A DNA stretch of 64,000 nt from Prosthecobacter fusiformis (GCF_004364345.1 NZ_SOCA01000001.1:186001-250000); one strand, 5' to 3'. Positions 18,214-27,817 are shown, counted from the stretch's first letter. Numbers and translations: made by a program. The notes: a model not told the origin generated them from the letters alone.

Positions 18214-18864
18214 TCAGATCTGCGTGTGAAGAAAATGATTCATGCCTATCCCACCGTTCACCTCATCCCAGTCATGCAGGCTCGACTCGCCAGACGCCCC
18301 CCTACACCGCCGAGCATTCAGTAAATCCTGGTGGGCCGGAAGCAGTTCATTCGCTTTCAAATCCCCACCCACCTTCCAGACATACCGCATCTCATTGAAG
18401 CAAACTCCAGATCCTTCCTCCTGCTTCAGACAGCCATCCGGGCGAAACCCGATCGCCTCATAAAACTGCCGAGCCGCCAGATTTTCCACCAGCACCCACA
18501 GGCTGATCCCTCCATATCCCCGCTCCACCGCAAACGTCAGCGCCACCCCCATCAACTCCCGCCCCAGGCCACGTCGCCGCTGCTCGGGATCCAGATAAAT
18601 GGAAGTCACCTCTACCACTCCCTGACCATCTTCATCGCGTGACGGCGTCACATGACAAAACCCCGCCACCTCCGCATCCATCATCCTCACCCACAAAGCA
18701 GACTCCGCCCTACCACAAGCACCACGCCAAACGTTTTCTCGCTCCTCTACGTTCAACTGATCCAGGAACTCATCCGGCAAAATCCCCCGGTAAGCCGACC
18801 TCCACGCAGCCACCTGGATCTCCGCAATCCTCCTGGCATCCTCAGGTGTGGCGTGACGAATCAT
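18214..18864 (-). CDS. GNAT N-acetyltransferase with unusual C-terminal tail
   Basis: A 216-residue protein from the ATG at 18862-18864, chosen because MIRHATPEDARRIAEIQV is the normal GNAT beginning; the open frame continues upstream without looking like protein. The acetyl-CoA motif is present as IYLDPEQRRRGLGRELMGVAL, with NLAARQFYEAIGF as motif B. The GNAT fold should end near YVWKVGG. About 48 more residues (DLKANELLPAHQDLLNARR onwards) are not part of the fold and may be read-through into non-coding sequence after loss of the original stop. Substrate unknown. Confidence 0.8.
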   Translation of the reverse strand: MIRHATPEDARRIAEIQVAAWRSAYRGILPDEFLDQLNVEERENVWRGACGRAESALWVRMMDAEVAGFCHVTPSRDEDGQGVVEVTSIYLDPEQRRRGLGRELMGVALTFAVERGYGGISLWVLVENLAARQFYEAIGFRPDGCLKQEEGSGVCFNEMRYVWKVGGDLKANELLPAHQDLLNARRCRGASGESSLHDWDEVNGGIGMNHFLHTQI

Positions 18865-19062
18865 GGAAGCTACGGGACGAGAAGGTGGGGAAGAAGTAAA
18901 GAGGGATGTGCGGTTCCTGACATTCCCGTATTCGCGGAACCCGCCAGCTACAACAAAAACGATGTAGCAGCCCAGCCCTGCTTGCGGAGGGAAGCAGGAA
19001 AGGCCGTTGCCACCCAAGGTTGGCAAAGCCATCAAGCTTCTGGTTCGATAAGAATCACGGAG

Positions 19063-20004
19063 TCAGTCAGTATCAGATGCCAAGATGATCGTAAGCTGAC
19101 GCATGGATGCTGAAAAAATGATCCACGTATGGTCCCAGGCAACATCATAAAAGCGATCACACCACGGCTTGTTGCAGACATGCAGCTCAATATCTTTGTA
19201 AGTACTGCCAAAATCAGCAAATACGCCATCGGCAAGTCTTAGCGCTTCTGCAATGGCCTCGCTACTGGAGTCATAATGACTGTAAGCTCCTCCATAGCAG
19301 AGGATCTGCTGAAAAAATCCTGTAAGCAGAAATGGAGAGTGGTGAATCCAGTTCTCCACCAAAGCCAGGCAATCAACATCAACATCCCCGTAGCGAAAGT
19401 CATGCGCGACTTGCGGATGTCTCAAGATTTCCAAAAATTGGTTCGGCCACCACGGATGGCGCTTGCCCATGATGGCATCCTGCACTGAACCTTGTTCTAT
19501 TTCATACCATTTTGCCTCAACAAAACCGTTGAGGTATTTTCCCTTCAATGCATCACAATAGTCCGACAGCCCAGCAGGTACCGGGACTTCAACGAGCCTG
19601 AGATTCTCCCAGCGAATGAATGGTGGCTGGCAGGGTTGAAAAACACGCTCGAAGCCATCCGTGTTAAACAGCCGTGCGACGATCGAGGCAAGACCCGATA
19701 TGCTTGGATTGTTGCACCTGATGCCGCCTTTGGAAATCAAAAACCTGTCATTTGACCACCTGTTGCTCGTGATCGCCCGAGCCATCGGATCAAAATCGGC
19801 GGAATGACGGTCGGCGAGACCTGGAGAGGGGATATAGTGAGACGAAAAAGCTGTTTGTTTCTCCGGGAAGTAAACCACAATCGGTCCTTGAGCAGGACTC
19901 CTCCAGTGTGTCTCATAGAGGTAATGGATCTCATAATCATCGCATTTCTCGATGCCGATGTTTTGGGCAATTACGTGCTCAGAAATCAGAGGTGAGACAT
20001 CCAT
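19063..20004 (-). CDS. Hypothetical protein, AT-rich
   Basis: A 313-residue protein starting at the ATG at 20002-20004. I do not recognise it. It has no signal peptide or membrane segment, is rich in aromatic residues (WYEIEQGSVQD, RHPWWPNQFLEI, NKPWCDRFYDVAWDHTWIIFS) and contains a possible acidic patch (YGDVDVDCLALVENW). Base composition is lower in GC than the flanking genes, which suggests acquisition. It lies downstream of sucC beyond that gene's terminator and a hairpin repeat, so it is likely a separate unit. Confidence 0.65.
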   Translation of the reverse strand: MDVSPLISEHVIAQNIGIEKCDDYEIHYLYETHWRSPAQGPIVVYFPEKQTAFSSHYIPSPGLADRHSADFDPMARAITSNRWSNDRFLISKGGIRCNNPSISGLASIVARLFNTDGFERVFQPCQPPFIRWENLRLVEVPVPAGLSDYCDALKGKYLNGFVEAKWYEIEQGSVQDAIMGKRHPWWPNQFLEILRHPQVAHDFRYGDVDVDCLALVENWIHHSPFLLTGFFQQILCYGGAYSHYDSSSEAIAEALRLADGVFADFGSTYKDIELHVCNKPWCDRFYDVAWDHTWIIFSASMRQLTIILASDTD

Positions 20005-20083
20005 AGATGGCCACAGGCTAAAAGTCCGTCTTCAATCATGCAAGCAAATGAGGCACCAGTGCAAAGGGCTGATGGAATCCGGG

Positions 20084-20108
20084 ATGCATCACTCGGAGAG
20101 TGATGCAT
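20084..20108. repeat. REP-like hairpin, copy 1
   Basis: A palindrome with 11-bp arms (ATGCATCACTC / GAGTGATGCAT) and a GGA loop. The core CATCACTC-GGA-GAGTGATG recurs at 31629 and 31743. Each copy is followed, in the orientation with the GGA loop, by a TACTGT-like word. It sits just past the sucC terminator. Confidence 0.8.
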
Positions 20109-20113
20109 ACTGT

Positions 20114-20143
20114 AAAAAAGCTCCGAGGTCACCCCCGGAGCTT
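20114..20143 (-). terminator. Rho-independent terminator of sucC
   Basis: On the minus strand an AAGCTCCG / CGGAGCTT stem with an 10-nt loop runs straight into a run of T (20114-20119). It lies about 30 bp past the sucC stop codon. Confidence 0.88.
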
Positions 20144-20171
20144 CAAATTGGATCAGTGGAAAAAACCGCAG

Positions 20172-21362
20172 TTACGCAGCCTTGCCCACCGCCGCCACGA
20201 TTTTCTGCGCAGCATCGGTCAAGCCGTCGGCGCTGGTGATGGCCAGGCCGCTGCCGGCCAGGGTGGCCTTGCCTGCTTCCACGTTGTTGCCTTCCAGACG
20301 CACAACCAGAGGAATGTTCAGGGACACTTCCTGCGCTGCGGCGATGATGCCGTTGGCAATGATGTCGCAGTCCATGATGCCGCCAAAGATGTTCACCAGG
20401 ATGCCCTTCACATTCGGGTCGCCCAGGATGATTTTGAAAGCGGCTGTCACCTGCTCCTTCGTCGCGCCACCGCCCACGTCCAGGAAGTTGGCAGGCTCAC
20501 CACCGTGCAGCTTGATGATGTCCATCGTGCTCATGGCAAGACCGGCACCGTTGACGAGGCAGGCAATGTTGCCATCCAGGCCGATGTAGCTCAGGCCAAA
20601 TTCGCTGGCGGCCACTTCGCGGGGATCTTCTTCAGTCGTGTCGCGCATGGCGACGACGTCCTTCTGACGATAAAGAGCGTTGTCGTCAAAGTTAAACTTG
20701 GCATCCAGGGCAACCACCTGGCCGTCTGTGGTGATCGCCAGCGGGTTCACTTCCACCAGGGAGCAATCGCTCTTGATGTAAAGGTTCCAGAGGGCCGTCA
20801 CCAGCTTCACGGTCTGGTTTGCTTGCGGACCTTTCAGGCCCAGGGAGGCGGCAATCTTGCGTGCCTGATAGCTCTGCAGACCCAGCGTCGGGTGCACGAA
20901 TTCCTTGACGATCTTCTCAGGGGTCTTCTCGGCCACTTCTTCGATGTTCATGCCGCCTTCGGTGCTGGCGATGAGGGCGTGGCTGCTGCTCTGGCGGTCG
21001 AAAAGGATGGCAAAATAATGCTCCTTGGAGATGTCCACCGCCTTGGCGATGAGGACCTTGCTCACCAGCTTGCCTTCAGGTCCGGTCTGGTGTGTCACCA
21101 GGGTCTGGCCCAGCATCTTACCCGCGATGTCCTGCGCCTCAGCCGCTGTGTTGATCACGTGCACGCCGCCTTTGAAGCCGTTTTTGAAAGTGCCCTTGCC
21201 GCGTCCGCCCGCATGCACCTGGGCCTTCACCACCAGACCTGCTCCGCCCAGTTCTTCAGCGATCTTACCTGCCTCTTCAGCAGTGGAGGCGACTTTGCCG
21301 GGAGGTGTGGCGACACCAAATTTATCAAACAGTTCTTTGGCCTGGTATTCGTGGATGTTCAT
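20172..21362 (-). CDS. sucC: Succinyl-CoA ligase (ADP-forming) beta subunit
   Basis: A 396-residue protein, normal length for SucC. The N-terminus [17 protein letters not shown] and the ATP-grasp features ([15 protein letters not shown]) are diagnostic; the C-terminal half has [15 protein letters not shown] and [18 protein letters not shown]. It forms, with SucD, the TCA-cycle enzyme that makes ATP from succinyl-CoA. No sucD lies next to it: the gene downstream is an unrelated AT-rich ORF and the gene upstream is a divergent sialidase. Its own terminator supports single-gene transcription. Confidence 0.97.
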   Translation of the reverse strand: MNIHEYQAKELFDKFGVATPPGKVASTAEEAGKIAEELGGAGLVVKAQVHAGGRGKGTFKNGFKGGVHVINTAAEAQDIAGKMLGQTLVTHQTGPEGKLVSKVLIAKAVDISKEHYFAILFDRQSSSHALIASTEGGMNIEEVAEKTPEKIVKEFVHPTLGLQSYQARKIAASLGLKGPQANQTVKLVTALWNLYIKSDCSLVEVNPLAITTDGQVVALDAKFNFDDNALYRQKDVVAMRDTTEEDPREVAASEFGLSYIGLDGNIACLVNGAGLAMSTMDIIKLHGGEPANFLDVGGGATKEQVTAAFKIILGDPNVKGILVNIFGGIMDCDIIANGIIAAAQEVSLNIPLVVRLEGNNVEAGKATLAGSGLAITSADGLTDAAQKIVAAVGKAA

Positions 21363-21614
21363 GGAGCGGAAGTGGGGGAAATAGCTGCGCGACCCGGAGG
21401 GCTGGGACGGGCGAGCATAGGAGGCAGAGCCGGGCGGTCAAAAGAAAATGACGGAATGACGCCCCCCAATGCGGGATTTGCCCTCCCATGGCCCCTCCAG
21501 AGCCGCTTTTATCACCAGCGTCGCCTCTGCCTATCCATATTTGCACCTCTTACCCGCCTTCTGGTCAACCCTCCTGACCAGACAACCCCCAGCCCGTTTG
21601 CCGTTATCCTATCC

Positions 21615-22847
21615 ATGTCACTCCTCTTGCGCACTGCCTTGGCCCTGCTCACCACCTCCTTGGCACTCACCGCCGCCGAGCCCCTTTTTGAAACCGTCTG
21701 CCTTTTTCCCATCACTCCGGACAACAAGCCGAATTACCGCATCCCCGGCATCCTCCTCGCTCCCAACAACGACCTCCTTGTCATCGCCGAGCGCCGCAAC
21801 GACGGCCCAGGGGACATCGGCAACCATGACATCGTCATGAAACGCAGCAGCGACCAGGGCAAGACCTGGAGCGACGAACAGATGATCTTCGACGACGAAA
21901 AACGCGTGTGCACAGACCTGACCCTGGGCCGCGACCAGTCCGGCAAGCTCTGGATCTTTTTCCTTCGGGACAAAAAGCGCTTCGTTTACCTCAGCAGCAC
22001 AGACAGTGGAGTCACTTGGCAGGGCCCAGTGGACATTCATGAGCAAGTCACCAAGCCGGAATGGGATAAACTAAAAGGCAAGCCCTCCACCGAGGAGGTG
22101 AAAAACCCCAAAGGCCGCATGGCCATGTGGGAAAAGGACTGGGACCAGCGCTACGGATGCGGTCCGGGCAAGGCCATGGTACAGATGAAATCCGGCCGCA
22201 TCGTTGTCCCCGCCCGTCATCGGGAGGATGCAGGCAAAGGCAGATTCCGCAGCTATGCCCACAGCTTTTACAGCGATGACCAGGGCGCAACGTGGAAGCT
22301 CGGCGGCAACGTCGGCATCTACACCAGTGAGTGCCAGCTCGTGGAACTGGCCGATGGCCGCCTACGCGTCATCTCCCGCGACGAAAGCCCCCTGGATTCC
22401 CCGGACAATATCCGCCACCTCACCGCCATCAGTGAGGATGGCGGCGAGACTTGGGGCCAGTTCGGCCGCCTGGAGGAGCTCATCTCCCCCCGCTGCCATG
22501 GCAGCACGGAGCGCCTCACCCTAGCCGGTATCCATGACAAAAACCGCCTCCTGTTTTCCAGCCCCGCCTCGCCCATCCGCCAGACGGAGCATCCCTACGG
22601 CCGCTACAACTTGACCGTACGCCTCAGCTATGATGAAGGTACCACCTGGTCCACCGGCCGCACCATCTGGCCCCATCCCGGCTCTTATTCGGACATGGTC
22701 GTGATGGATGACCACAGCATCGGCTACATCTATGAACGTGCCGAAAAAGGCAGCACCCATTACTGGGATGAACTCCACTTCGCCCGCTTCAATCTGGAAT
22801 GGCTCACCTTCGGCCGGGATACCATCAAGGCAGCCAAGGCGGAATAA
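21615..22847 (+). CDS. Secreted exo-alpha-sialidase (GH33-like)
   Basis: A 410-residue protein from the ATG at 21615, which starts a signal peptide (LLRTALALLTTSLALTAA). The frame is open for 1.5 kb further upstream but only antisense to sucC. It shows the sialidase YRIPG motif with the catalytic arginine, AERRNDGPGD with the likely acid/base Asp, and at least four Asp-box repeats (SSDQGKTW, STDSGVTW, SDDQGATW, SEDGGETW). GSYSDMVV probably holds the nucleophilic Tyr region. It would release sialic acids from glycans in the periplasm or outside; related BNR proteins with other substrates exist. Confidence 0.88.
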   Translation: MSLLLRTALALLTTSLALTAAEPLFETVCLFPITPDNKPNYRIPGILLAPNNDLLVIAERRNDGPGDIGNHDIVMKRSSDQGKTWSDEQMIFDDEKRVCTDLTLGRDQSGKLWIFFLRDKKRFVYLSSTDSGVTWQGPVDIHEQVTKPEWDKLKGKPSTEEVKNPKGRMAMWEKDWDQRYGCGPGKAMVQMKSGRIVVPARHREDAGKGRFRSYAHSFYSDDQGATWKLGGNVGIYTSECQLVELADGRLRVISRDESPLDSPDNIRHLTAISEDGGETWGQFGRLEELISPRCHGSTERLTLAGIHDKNRLLFSSPASPIRQTEHPYGRYNLTVRLSYDEGTTWSTGRTIWPHPGSYSDMVVMDDHSIGYIYERAEKGSTHYWDELHFARFNLEWLTFGRDTIKAAKAE

Positions 22848-22962
22848 GAAGTCGCCCAGAAGAGGCAGCCCGGGAAAACGGATACTTTTCAAACCACCGA
22901 TATTGCTTTACCCGGTATCCCTGGGGTTTGACGACCACCCTTAACCCCTGCCTCTTTCCACC

Positions 22963-24270
22963 ATGATCCGCGTCCGTTTTGCCCCCTCCCCCACTGGCGA
23001 CCTCCATGTCGGCGGTGCCCGCACAGCTCTTTTTAACTGGCTCTTCGCCCGTAAAAACGGCGGCACCTTCATCCTCCGCATTGAGGATACCGATGGCGCA
23101 CGCAATACAGAAGAAGCCTCCGCAGGTATCCTCAAGGGCCTCAAATGGCTCGGTCTTGATTGGGATGAAGGCCCAGAAAAAGGTGGCGATTACGGCCCCT
23201 ATTATCAAAGCCAGCGCAAGGACATCTACGATGCCTATCTGGCTAAGCTGGAGGCCATGGGCCGCACTTACGTGGAGGAAAACGGCGCCGTTCGTTTCAA
23301 ATTCAGCCGCACCTCCATCACCGTTCATGACATGGTCTGTGGTGACGTCACCTTCGCCCCTACTGAGGAGCCAGACATGACCCTCCGCCGCCCGGATGGC
23401 AGCTACATCTTCCATTTCGTCAATGTCGTGGACGACATCGAAATGAAGATGACCCACGTCTTTCGTGGCGAGGACCACCTGTCCAATACCTGGAAGCACA
23501 TTGATCTCTTCAATGCCTTCGGTGCCACCCCGCCCACTTACGCCCATATCCCCCTCATCCTGAACAGCGACAGTTCCAAGATGAGCAAACGCGATGCCGG
23601 CAGCGCCATTGAAAAAAGCTACATGAACGGCGGCTTCCTCCCGGACGCCGTCTTCAATTACCTCTGCCTCCTCGGCTGGACCCCTCGCACCGAGGGGGAA
23701 GTGCTGGATCGCGCCACCCTCACCTCCCTCTTTGAGCCAGGTGAAATCCACAGCTCCAATGCCCGGTTCGACATGCAGAAATGCAGTTGGTTCAATGCGC
23801 AATACCTGCGCGCCATGAGTCCCGTGGATCTTTTCGCCGCCTCCCGTCCCTTCCTGGATCAGGCCGGTCTCGTCATCCTGGATGAGCCTACCGCCGCCGC
23901 CGCCATCCACAGCATTCGGGAAAAAGTCAGCCTCCTCACCGAGATCCCTGACTGGATCCATTACTTCTTCCGGGAAGACTACCCTTACGAAGACGACGTC
24001 CTCACCAAGCTCAAGGCCAAGCCTGAAAATCCCGCCCTGCTCCAGGCAGCCATGGCCGCCTTTGCCGCCTTCCCAGACTGGACCGAAGCGGCCGTACACA
24101 CCGCCATCGAAGAAGCCGCCAAAAGCGCTGGCGTCAAAACCGGAGCCCTCATGCCCCTCCTCCGCTTCGCCCTCAGCGGCCAGTCACGCGGCCCCGGCGT
24201 CAGCACCATTGCCTTCCTGCTTGGAAAAGAGACCACCATCGCCCGCATCCAGCGGACACTGGCGCTCTGA
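22963..24270 (+). CDS. gltX: Glutamyl-tRNA synthetase
   Basis: A 435-residue class I synthetase. It begins with MIRVRFAPSPTGDLHVGG, where HVGG is the HIGH-equivalent. The KMSKS-type loop is SSKMSKRDAG near residue 205, and FRGEDHLSNT is also typical of GluRS. The C-terminal anticodon-binding region is shorter than in E. coli GltX (471 residues) but complete, ending in TIARIQRTLAL. It charges tRNA-Glu and feeds both translation and tetrapyrrole synthesis. It lies 115 bp after the sialidase gene on the same strand. Confidence 0.95.
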   Translation: MIRVRFAPSPTGDLHVGGARTALFNWLFARKNGGTFILRIEDTDGARNTEEASAGILKGLKWLGLDWDEGPEKGGDYGPYYQSQRKDIYDAYLAKLEAMGRTYVEENGAVRFKFSRTSITVHDMVCGDVTFAPTEEPDMTLRRPDGSYIFHFVNVVDDIEMKMTHVFRGEDHLSNTWKHIDLFNAFGATPPTYAHIPLILNSDSSKMSKRDAGSAIEKSYMNGGFLPDAVFNYLCLLGWTPRTEGEVLDRATLTSLFEPGEIHSSNARFDMQKCSWFNAQYLRAMSPVDLFAASRPFLDQAGLVILDEPTAAAAIHSIREKVSLLTEIPDWIHYFFREDYPYEDDVLTKLKAKPENPALLQAAMAAFAAFPDWTEAAVHTAIEEAAKSAGVKTGALMPLLRFALSGQSRGPGVSTIAFLLGKETTIARIQRTLAL

Positions 24271-24322
24271 TGGATCTTGCCTCACCGCACTTGTAAGAAG
24301 CATCTCCGAAGGCCTACCAACT

Positions 24323-24384
24323 TCCCCCTCGCCCCGCTTACGGGGTTGCGAAGCCGCGCAGCGAAAGGGCCAGGGATGAGGGGC
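24323..24384. repeat. GC-rich REP-like inverted repeat
   Basis: The words CCCCTCGCCCCGCTTACGGGG and, further on, GGGATGAGGGGC form a nested inverted repeat of the CCCTCGCCCC...GGGGTGAGGGG type found between genes of many GC-rich bacteria. It occupies the gap between gltX and the aminopeptidase. Confidence 0.6.
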
Positions 24385-24486
24385 CGCCTCGATTTGGATA
24401 TGCTCACCACATCCTCCAAACGCGACCTCAAGTCCCCACGCTTTACTCTTGCCTCACTCCCCCCGTCTCCTTCATGGTGGCAGGTT

Positions 24487-27087
24487 ATGCGGTGGCACCT
24501 TCTTCTCTCGCTTCTCATCTCATCCACGGCGCTCGCGGATTCCCTCCACACCTGCGAGCATTGCGCCAAGCACCTCCTGCCTGCCATCACCCAGATCACT
24601 CCGGGGCGCAAGTATGCCCGGGACCGGCGGGTGGACATTGAGCACCTAAAGCTGGACGTCACCCCGGATTTCGTCAGGCGCACGGTCGCTGGCACCATGA
24701 CGATGACCTTCAGCCCCATCGGCCTGCCTTTGGATAAGCTGGAACTGGATGCCGTGGACCTCGCCATTGCCGATGTCCAGGTCACCGGAGCCCAGCTCGC
24801 CGAATGGGTGCGCAGTGCGGATAAACTGGCCCTCATCTTTGCCGCCCCTATCGCGCCAGGCACCCACATCAGCATCACCATTCAGTACAGTGCGGAGCCC
24901 ACTCGCGGCCTTTATTTCCGCACCCCGGAGATGGGCTATAAACCGGGTGACACCCAAGTGTGGACCCAAGGAGAGGCCGACCTTCACCGCTTCTGGTTCC
25001 CCTGTTACGATTACCCCAATGAGCGCTTCACCAGCGAGGTCATCTGCCATGCACCAAAGGGCATGGAGGTTGTATCCAATGGCCGTCTGCTTTCCACCAC
25101 GGACGCGGGGGATCTCACCACCTGGCACTGGCTGCAGGACAAACCACACGTGAATTACCTCATCGCACTCGCCGCCGGTTTTTTTCATAAGATCGAAGAT
25201 AAAGCAGGCACCATTCCCCTGGCCCTGCTCGTGCCGCCTTCGCACAAAGACCAGGCCGCCAATGCCTTTGCCGACACCCGCAAGATCATCGAATTTTTCG
25301 AAAAGGAAATCGGCGTCCCCTTCCCCTGGGACAAGTATTACCAGGTCTTTTGCCACGATTTCCTCGCAGGCGGCATGGAGAATACCAGTTGTACGTTCGA
25401 GGCCTCCAGCTTGCTTTTCAATTCGGACACGGAAAACCTCCGCTCCCTCTATTGGCTGGATGCTCATGAGACCGCCCACCAGTGGTTTGGAGACCTGGTC
25501 ACCTGCCGTGACTGGTCACACCTTTGGTTAAACGAAGGTTTTGCCAGCTATTACACCGTCCTTTATGAGGAGGAAAAAAACGGCCACGATGCCATGCTTT
25601 ATTCCCTCTGGCAGGAGGCGGAGGATGTCCTCGATGCTAAGGATACCCGCCCCACCGTCTGGCGGGACTATGGGGACCCCATGCAGCAGTTCGATACCCG
25701 CGTGTATCCCAAAGGCGCATGGATCCTCCACATGCTGCGCAGCCAGCTCGGCCCGGATTTATACCGCCTCGCCATCCGCACCTACCTGGAGCGGCATCGC
25801 AATGGCATCGTCAGCACCGATGATTTGCACAAGATCGTGGAGGAGGTCAGCGGCCTGTCCTTTGACGCCTTTTTTGACCAGTGGCTCTACCACGGCGGCT
25901 TTCCTGAACTGAAGGTGGATTACGCCTGGGATGCCGCCACCAAGCAGGCCAAAATCACCGTGAAGCAGACTCAAAAAGTCACGGATCAAGCGCGCCTGTT
26001 CCAGTTTCCCCTTCCCGTCGGTTTCACAGTGAAAGGGCAGAAAGAGCCGCTCAAATTCACCATGAAAATCACCCAGGCAGAAGAAGAATTCTACTTTGCC
26101 CTGCCTGCTCAACCCGAGCTGCTACGGGTGGACCCGGACTATACCGTCCTTGCCAAGGTGGACTTTACCCCGCCAGGTGACATGCTGGATAAACAGCTGG
26201 CCAGTGATGTCATCGGCCGTCTCCTCGCCGCCACACATCTTGGCACCCGCAAAGACCAGGCCAGTGTGGACAAACTGGCGGCCTTGTTAAAGGAAGATCC
26301 CATGGAAGCGATCCGCACTCAGGCTGCCCGCTCGCTTGCTAAAATCGCCAACCCCGCCGCTCGCGCAGCCCTCATCGCCAGCCTGCCCGGCCAGCCCAAT
26401 GCCCGCTGCCGCCTCGCTGTCGTCGAAGCACTCTCCAGCATACCTCATCCTGACGCACAGCAGGCCCTAATGAAACACGCCGAGACCGAAAAAAATCCAG
26501 GCATCCTCACCGCCATCATCCGCAGCTGGGGCACCCGCCCTGGTGATGCCGCAGTAGCCACAGCCCTGGCCCGTCAGCTCACCACACCAAGCTATCAAAA
26601 TGCCATCGCCGCCGCCGCCATCAGCGCCTACCGCGCCCAGGATGAACCCAGCGCCACACCCGCCATTTTGAAGACACTTCAGGAGGATCCCCTCGGCTTC
26701 CGCACCCGCGATTATGCCAATGCCCTGGACACCCTCGCCTTTCTCAGCCGCAAAGAGGAGAACCGGGATGAAATCCGTAGTTTCCTGATCAATCACCTCA
26801 CCCATCCCAAAGAGGAACTGCGCACCGCCGCCGCCAAAGCTCTCGGCGTTCTGCGGGATCCCAAAGCCCTCGCCGTCCTCCAGGCAATGCTCCCCGGTGC
26901 CGGCCCTTATGCTGACCCCACCCGCGAAGCCGCCTCCAAATCCATCCAGACGCTCCAGGCCGAACAAACCGGCAGCGCCGAACTCAAAAACCTCTGGAAC
27001 GAAGTCCAGCAGCTCCAAAAGAAAACCGAAGCCCTCCAAAAGCAGCTCGGCGACTCCAAGAAAAAAGCCACCCCCACCAAAAAATAA
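24487..27087 (+). CDS. M1-family aminopeptidase with C-terminal HEAT repeats
   Basis: An 866-residue secreted zinc aminopeptidase. The ATG at 24487 opens a signal peptide (WHLLLSLLISSTALA); earlier in-frame starts fall in the REP-like repeat. The exopeptidase signature is AGGMENTSC (GxMEN), and the zinc site is DAHETAHQWFGD with the third ligand in LNEGFASY. After the catalytic part, residues 570-820 form HEAT-like helical repeats (AARSLAKIANPAARAALI, LRTAAAKALGVLRDPKALA), and the end is a Lys-rich coiled coil (VQQLQKKTEALQKQL). It removes N-terminal residues from peptides in the periplasm. Confidence 0.93.
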   Translation: MRWHLLLSLLISSTALADSLHTCEHCAKHLLPAITQITPGRKYARDRRVDIEHLKLDVTPDFVRRTVAGTMTMTFSPIGLPLDKLELDAVDLAIADVQVTGAQLAEWVRSADKLALIFAAPIAPGTHISITIQYSAEPTRGLYFRTPEMGYKPGDTQVWTQGEADLHRFWFPCYDYPNERFTSEVICHAPKGMEVVSNGRLLSTTDAGDLTTWHWLQDKPHVNYLIALAAGFFHKIEDKAGTIPLALLVPPSHKDQAANAFADTRKIIEFFEKEIGVPFPWDKYYQVFCHDFLAGGMENTSCTFEASSLLFNSDTENLRSLYWLDAHETAHQWFGDLVTCRDWSHLWLNEGFASYYTVLYEEEKNGHDAMLYSLWQEAEDVLDAKDTRPTVWRDYGDPMQQFDTRVYPKGAWILHMLRSQLGPDLYRLAIRTYLERHRNGIVSTDDLHKIVEEVSGLSFDAFFDQWLYHGGFPELKVDYAWDAATKQAKITVKQTQKVTDQARLFQFPLPVGFTVKGQKEPLKFTMKITQAEEEFYFALPAQPELLRVDPDYTVLAKVDFTPPGDMLDKQLASDVIGRLLAATHLGTRKDQASVDKLAALLKEDPMEAIRTQAARSLAKIANPAARAALIASLPGQPNARCRLAVVEALSSIPHPDAQQALMKHAETEKNPGILTAIIRSWGTRPGDAAVATALARQLTTPSYQNAIAAAAISAYRAQDEPSATPAILKTLQEDPLGFRTRDYANALDTLAFLSRKEENRDEIRSFLINHLTHPKEELRTAAAKALGVLRDPKALAVLQAMLPGAGPYADPTREAASKSIQTLQAEQTGSAELKNLWNEVQQLQKKTEALQKQLGDSKKKATPTKK

Positions 27088-27091
27088 CCCC

Positions 27092-27356
27092 AAAGTAGCC
27101 CGCTCAGTCCCCTGAGCGGACAGCCCCTCGAAGCTCATCCACCCCCACCCTACCAGCCCATCCTTCGAAGCTCCCCAGCCCCCACCTCGAAACACCTCCC
27201 AAAGTAGCCCGCTCAGTCCCCTGAGCGGACAGCCCCTCGAAGCTCCCCGTCCCTCCCCCTACCAGCCCATCCTTCGAAGCTCCCCAGCCCCCACCTCGAA
27301 ACACCTCCCAAAGTAGCCCACTCAGTCCCCTGAGCGGACAGCCACCTCGAAGCCCC
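27092..27356. repeat. 109-bp tandem repeat, about 2.4 copies
   Basis: Copies begin at 27092, 27201 and 27310, exactly 109 bp apart; the third is truncated. Each starts AAAGTAGCCC and contains the hairpin CCGCTCAG-TCCC-CTGAGCGG (27100-27119 and 27209-27228; one base changed in the third copy), followed by a C-rich, T-poor tract with two CGAAGCTCC words. Confidence 0.9.
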
Positions 27357-27817
27357 TTCCACCTTCCACCACTTCAACTCCGCATCCTCTGCTCCTCCTC
27401 CCCTCTGCGGCCAACCGATGACCTAAGTGGGTTATTCTCGAACGCGTCGCCTAAACAAGCACATCCTCCCAAAGTCGGTTTCCCGCCACTTGCGTCCATC
27501 CCATTTATCCCGGATATTGTCAGACAAATTTCGTCCCTTTTGTCCCGGTCCCTCAATCTCCGTACAACATCCCCACAATCCCCCCATGGGGACAGGACGG
27601 GGAGCCATGGGGAAGTAAAATCCCCACGCCAACATGTTGACCCTCAATGATCTAGATTCAAAACATCCCCGAATGGGGAAAAATTGAAAAGCATCCCCAC
27701 CGGATCATGGACTCCCGTGTCCACACCTTCAATCCCCCCGGTTTTGCTTCCCTTCCTTGCCATTTAGCGCCTCGCGTGAATCCGGCACATTTTTGATTTC
27801 CTCCGTCTCTCCTCGCC
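27357..27817. other. Spacer before hrpA with iterated ATCCCC words
   Basis: No protein-coding gene is evident. The word ATCCCC occurs at 27569, 27578, 27620, 27665, 27693 and 27732. Two of the copies form short dyads (CCCCATGGGG and CCCC-GAAT-GGGG). This C-rich patch ends about 80 bp before the hrpA start and may be regulatory; no promoter could be assigned with confidence. Confidence 0.45.

Noticed and set aside
20100-21614. Long open plus-strand frame antisense to sucC that continues into the sialidase
   Set aside because: It is the mirror of a high-GC coding gene (sucC) and its translation is low-complexity with no domain. The sialidase has its own signal peptide starting at 21615.
22963-24099. 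Minus-strand frame opposite gltX
   Set aside because: Shadow frame; gltX has complete synthetase motifs on the other strand.
26467-27195. Minus-strand frame opposite the end of the aminopeptidase gene, running through the 109-bp repeat
   Set aside because: Gly-rich shadow of a GC-rich coding strand; the repeated segment has no coding features of its own.
27092-27356. CRISPR-like array behind the aminopeptidase
   Set aside because: Whole 109-bp units are repeated almost without change, so there are no spacers, and no cas genes are near.
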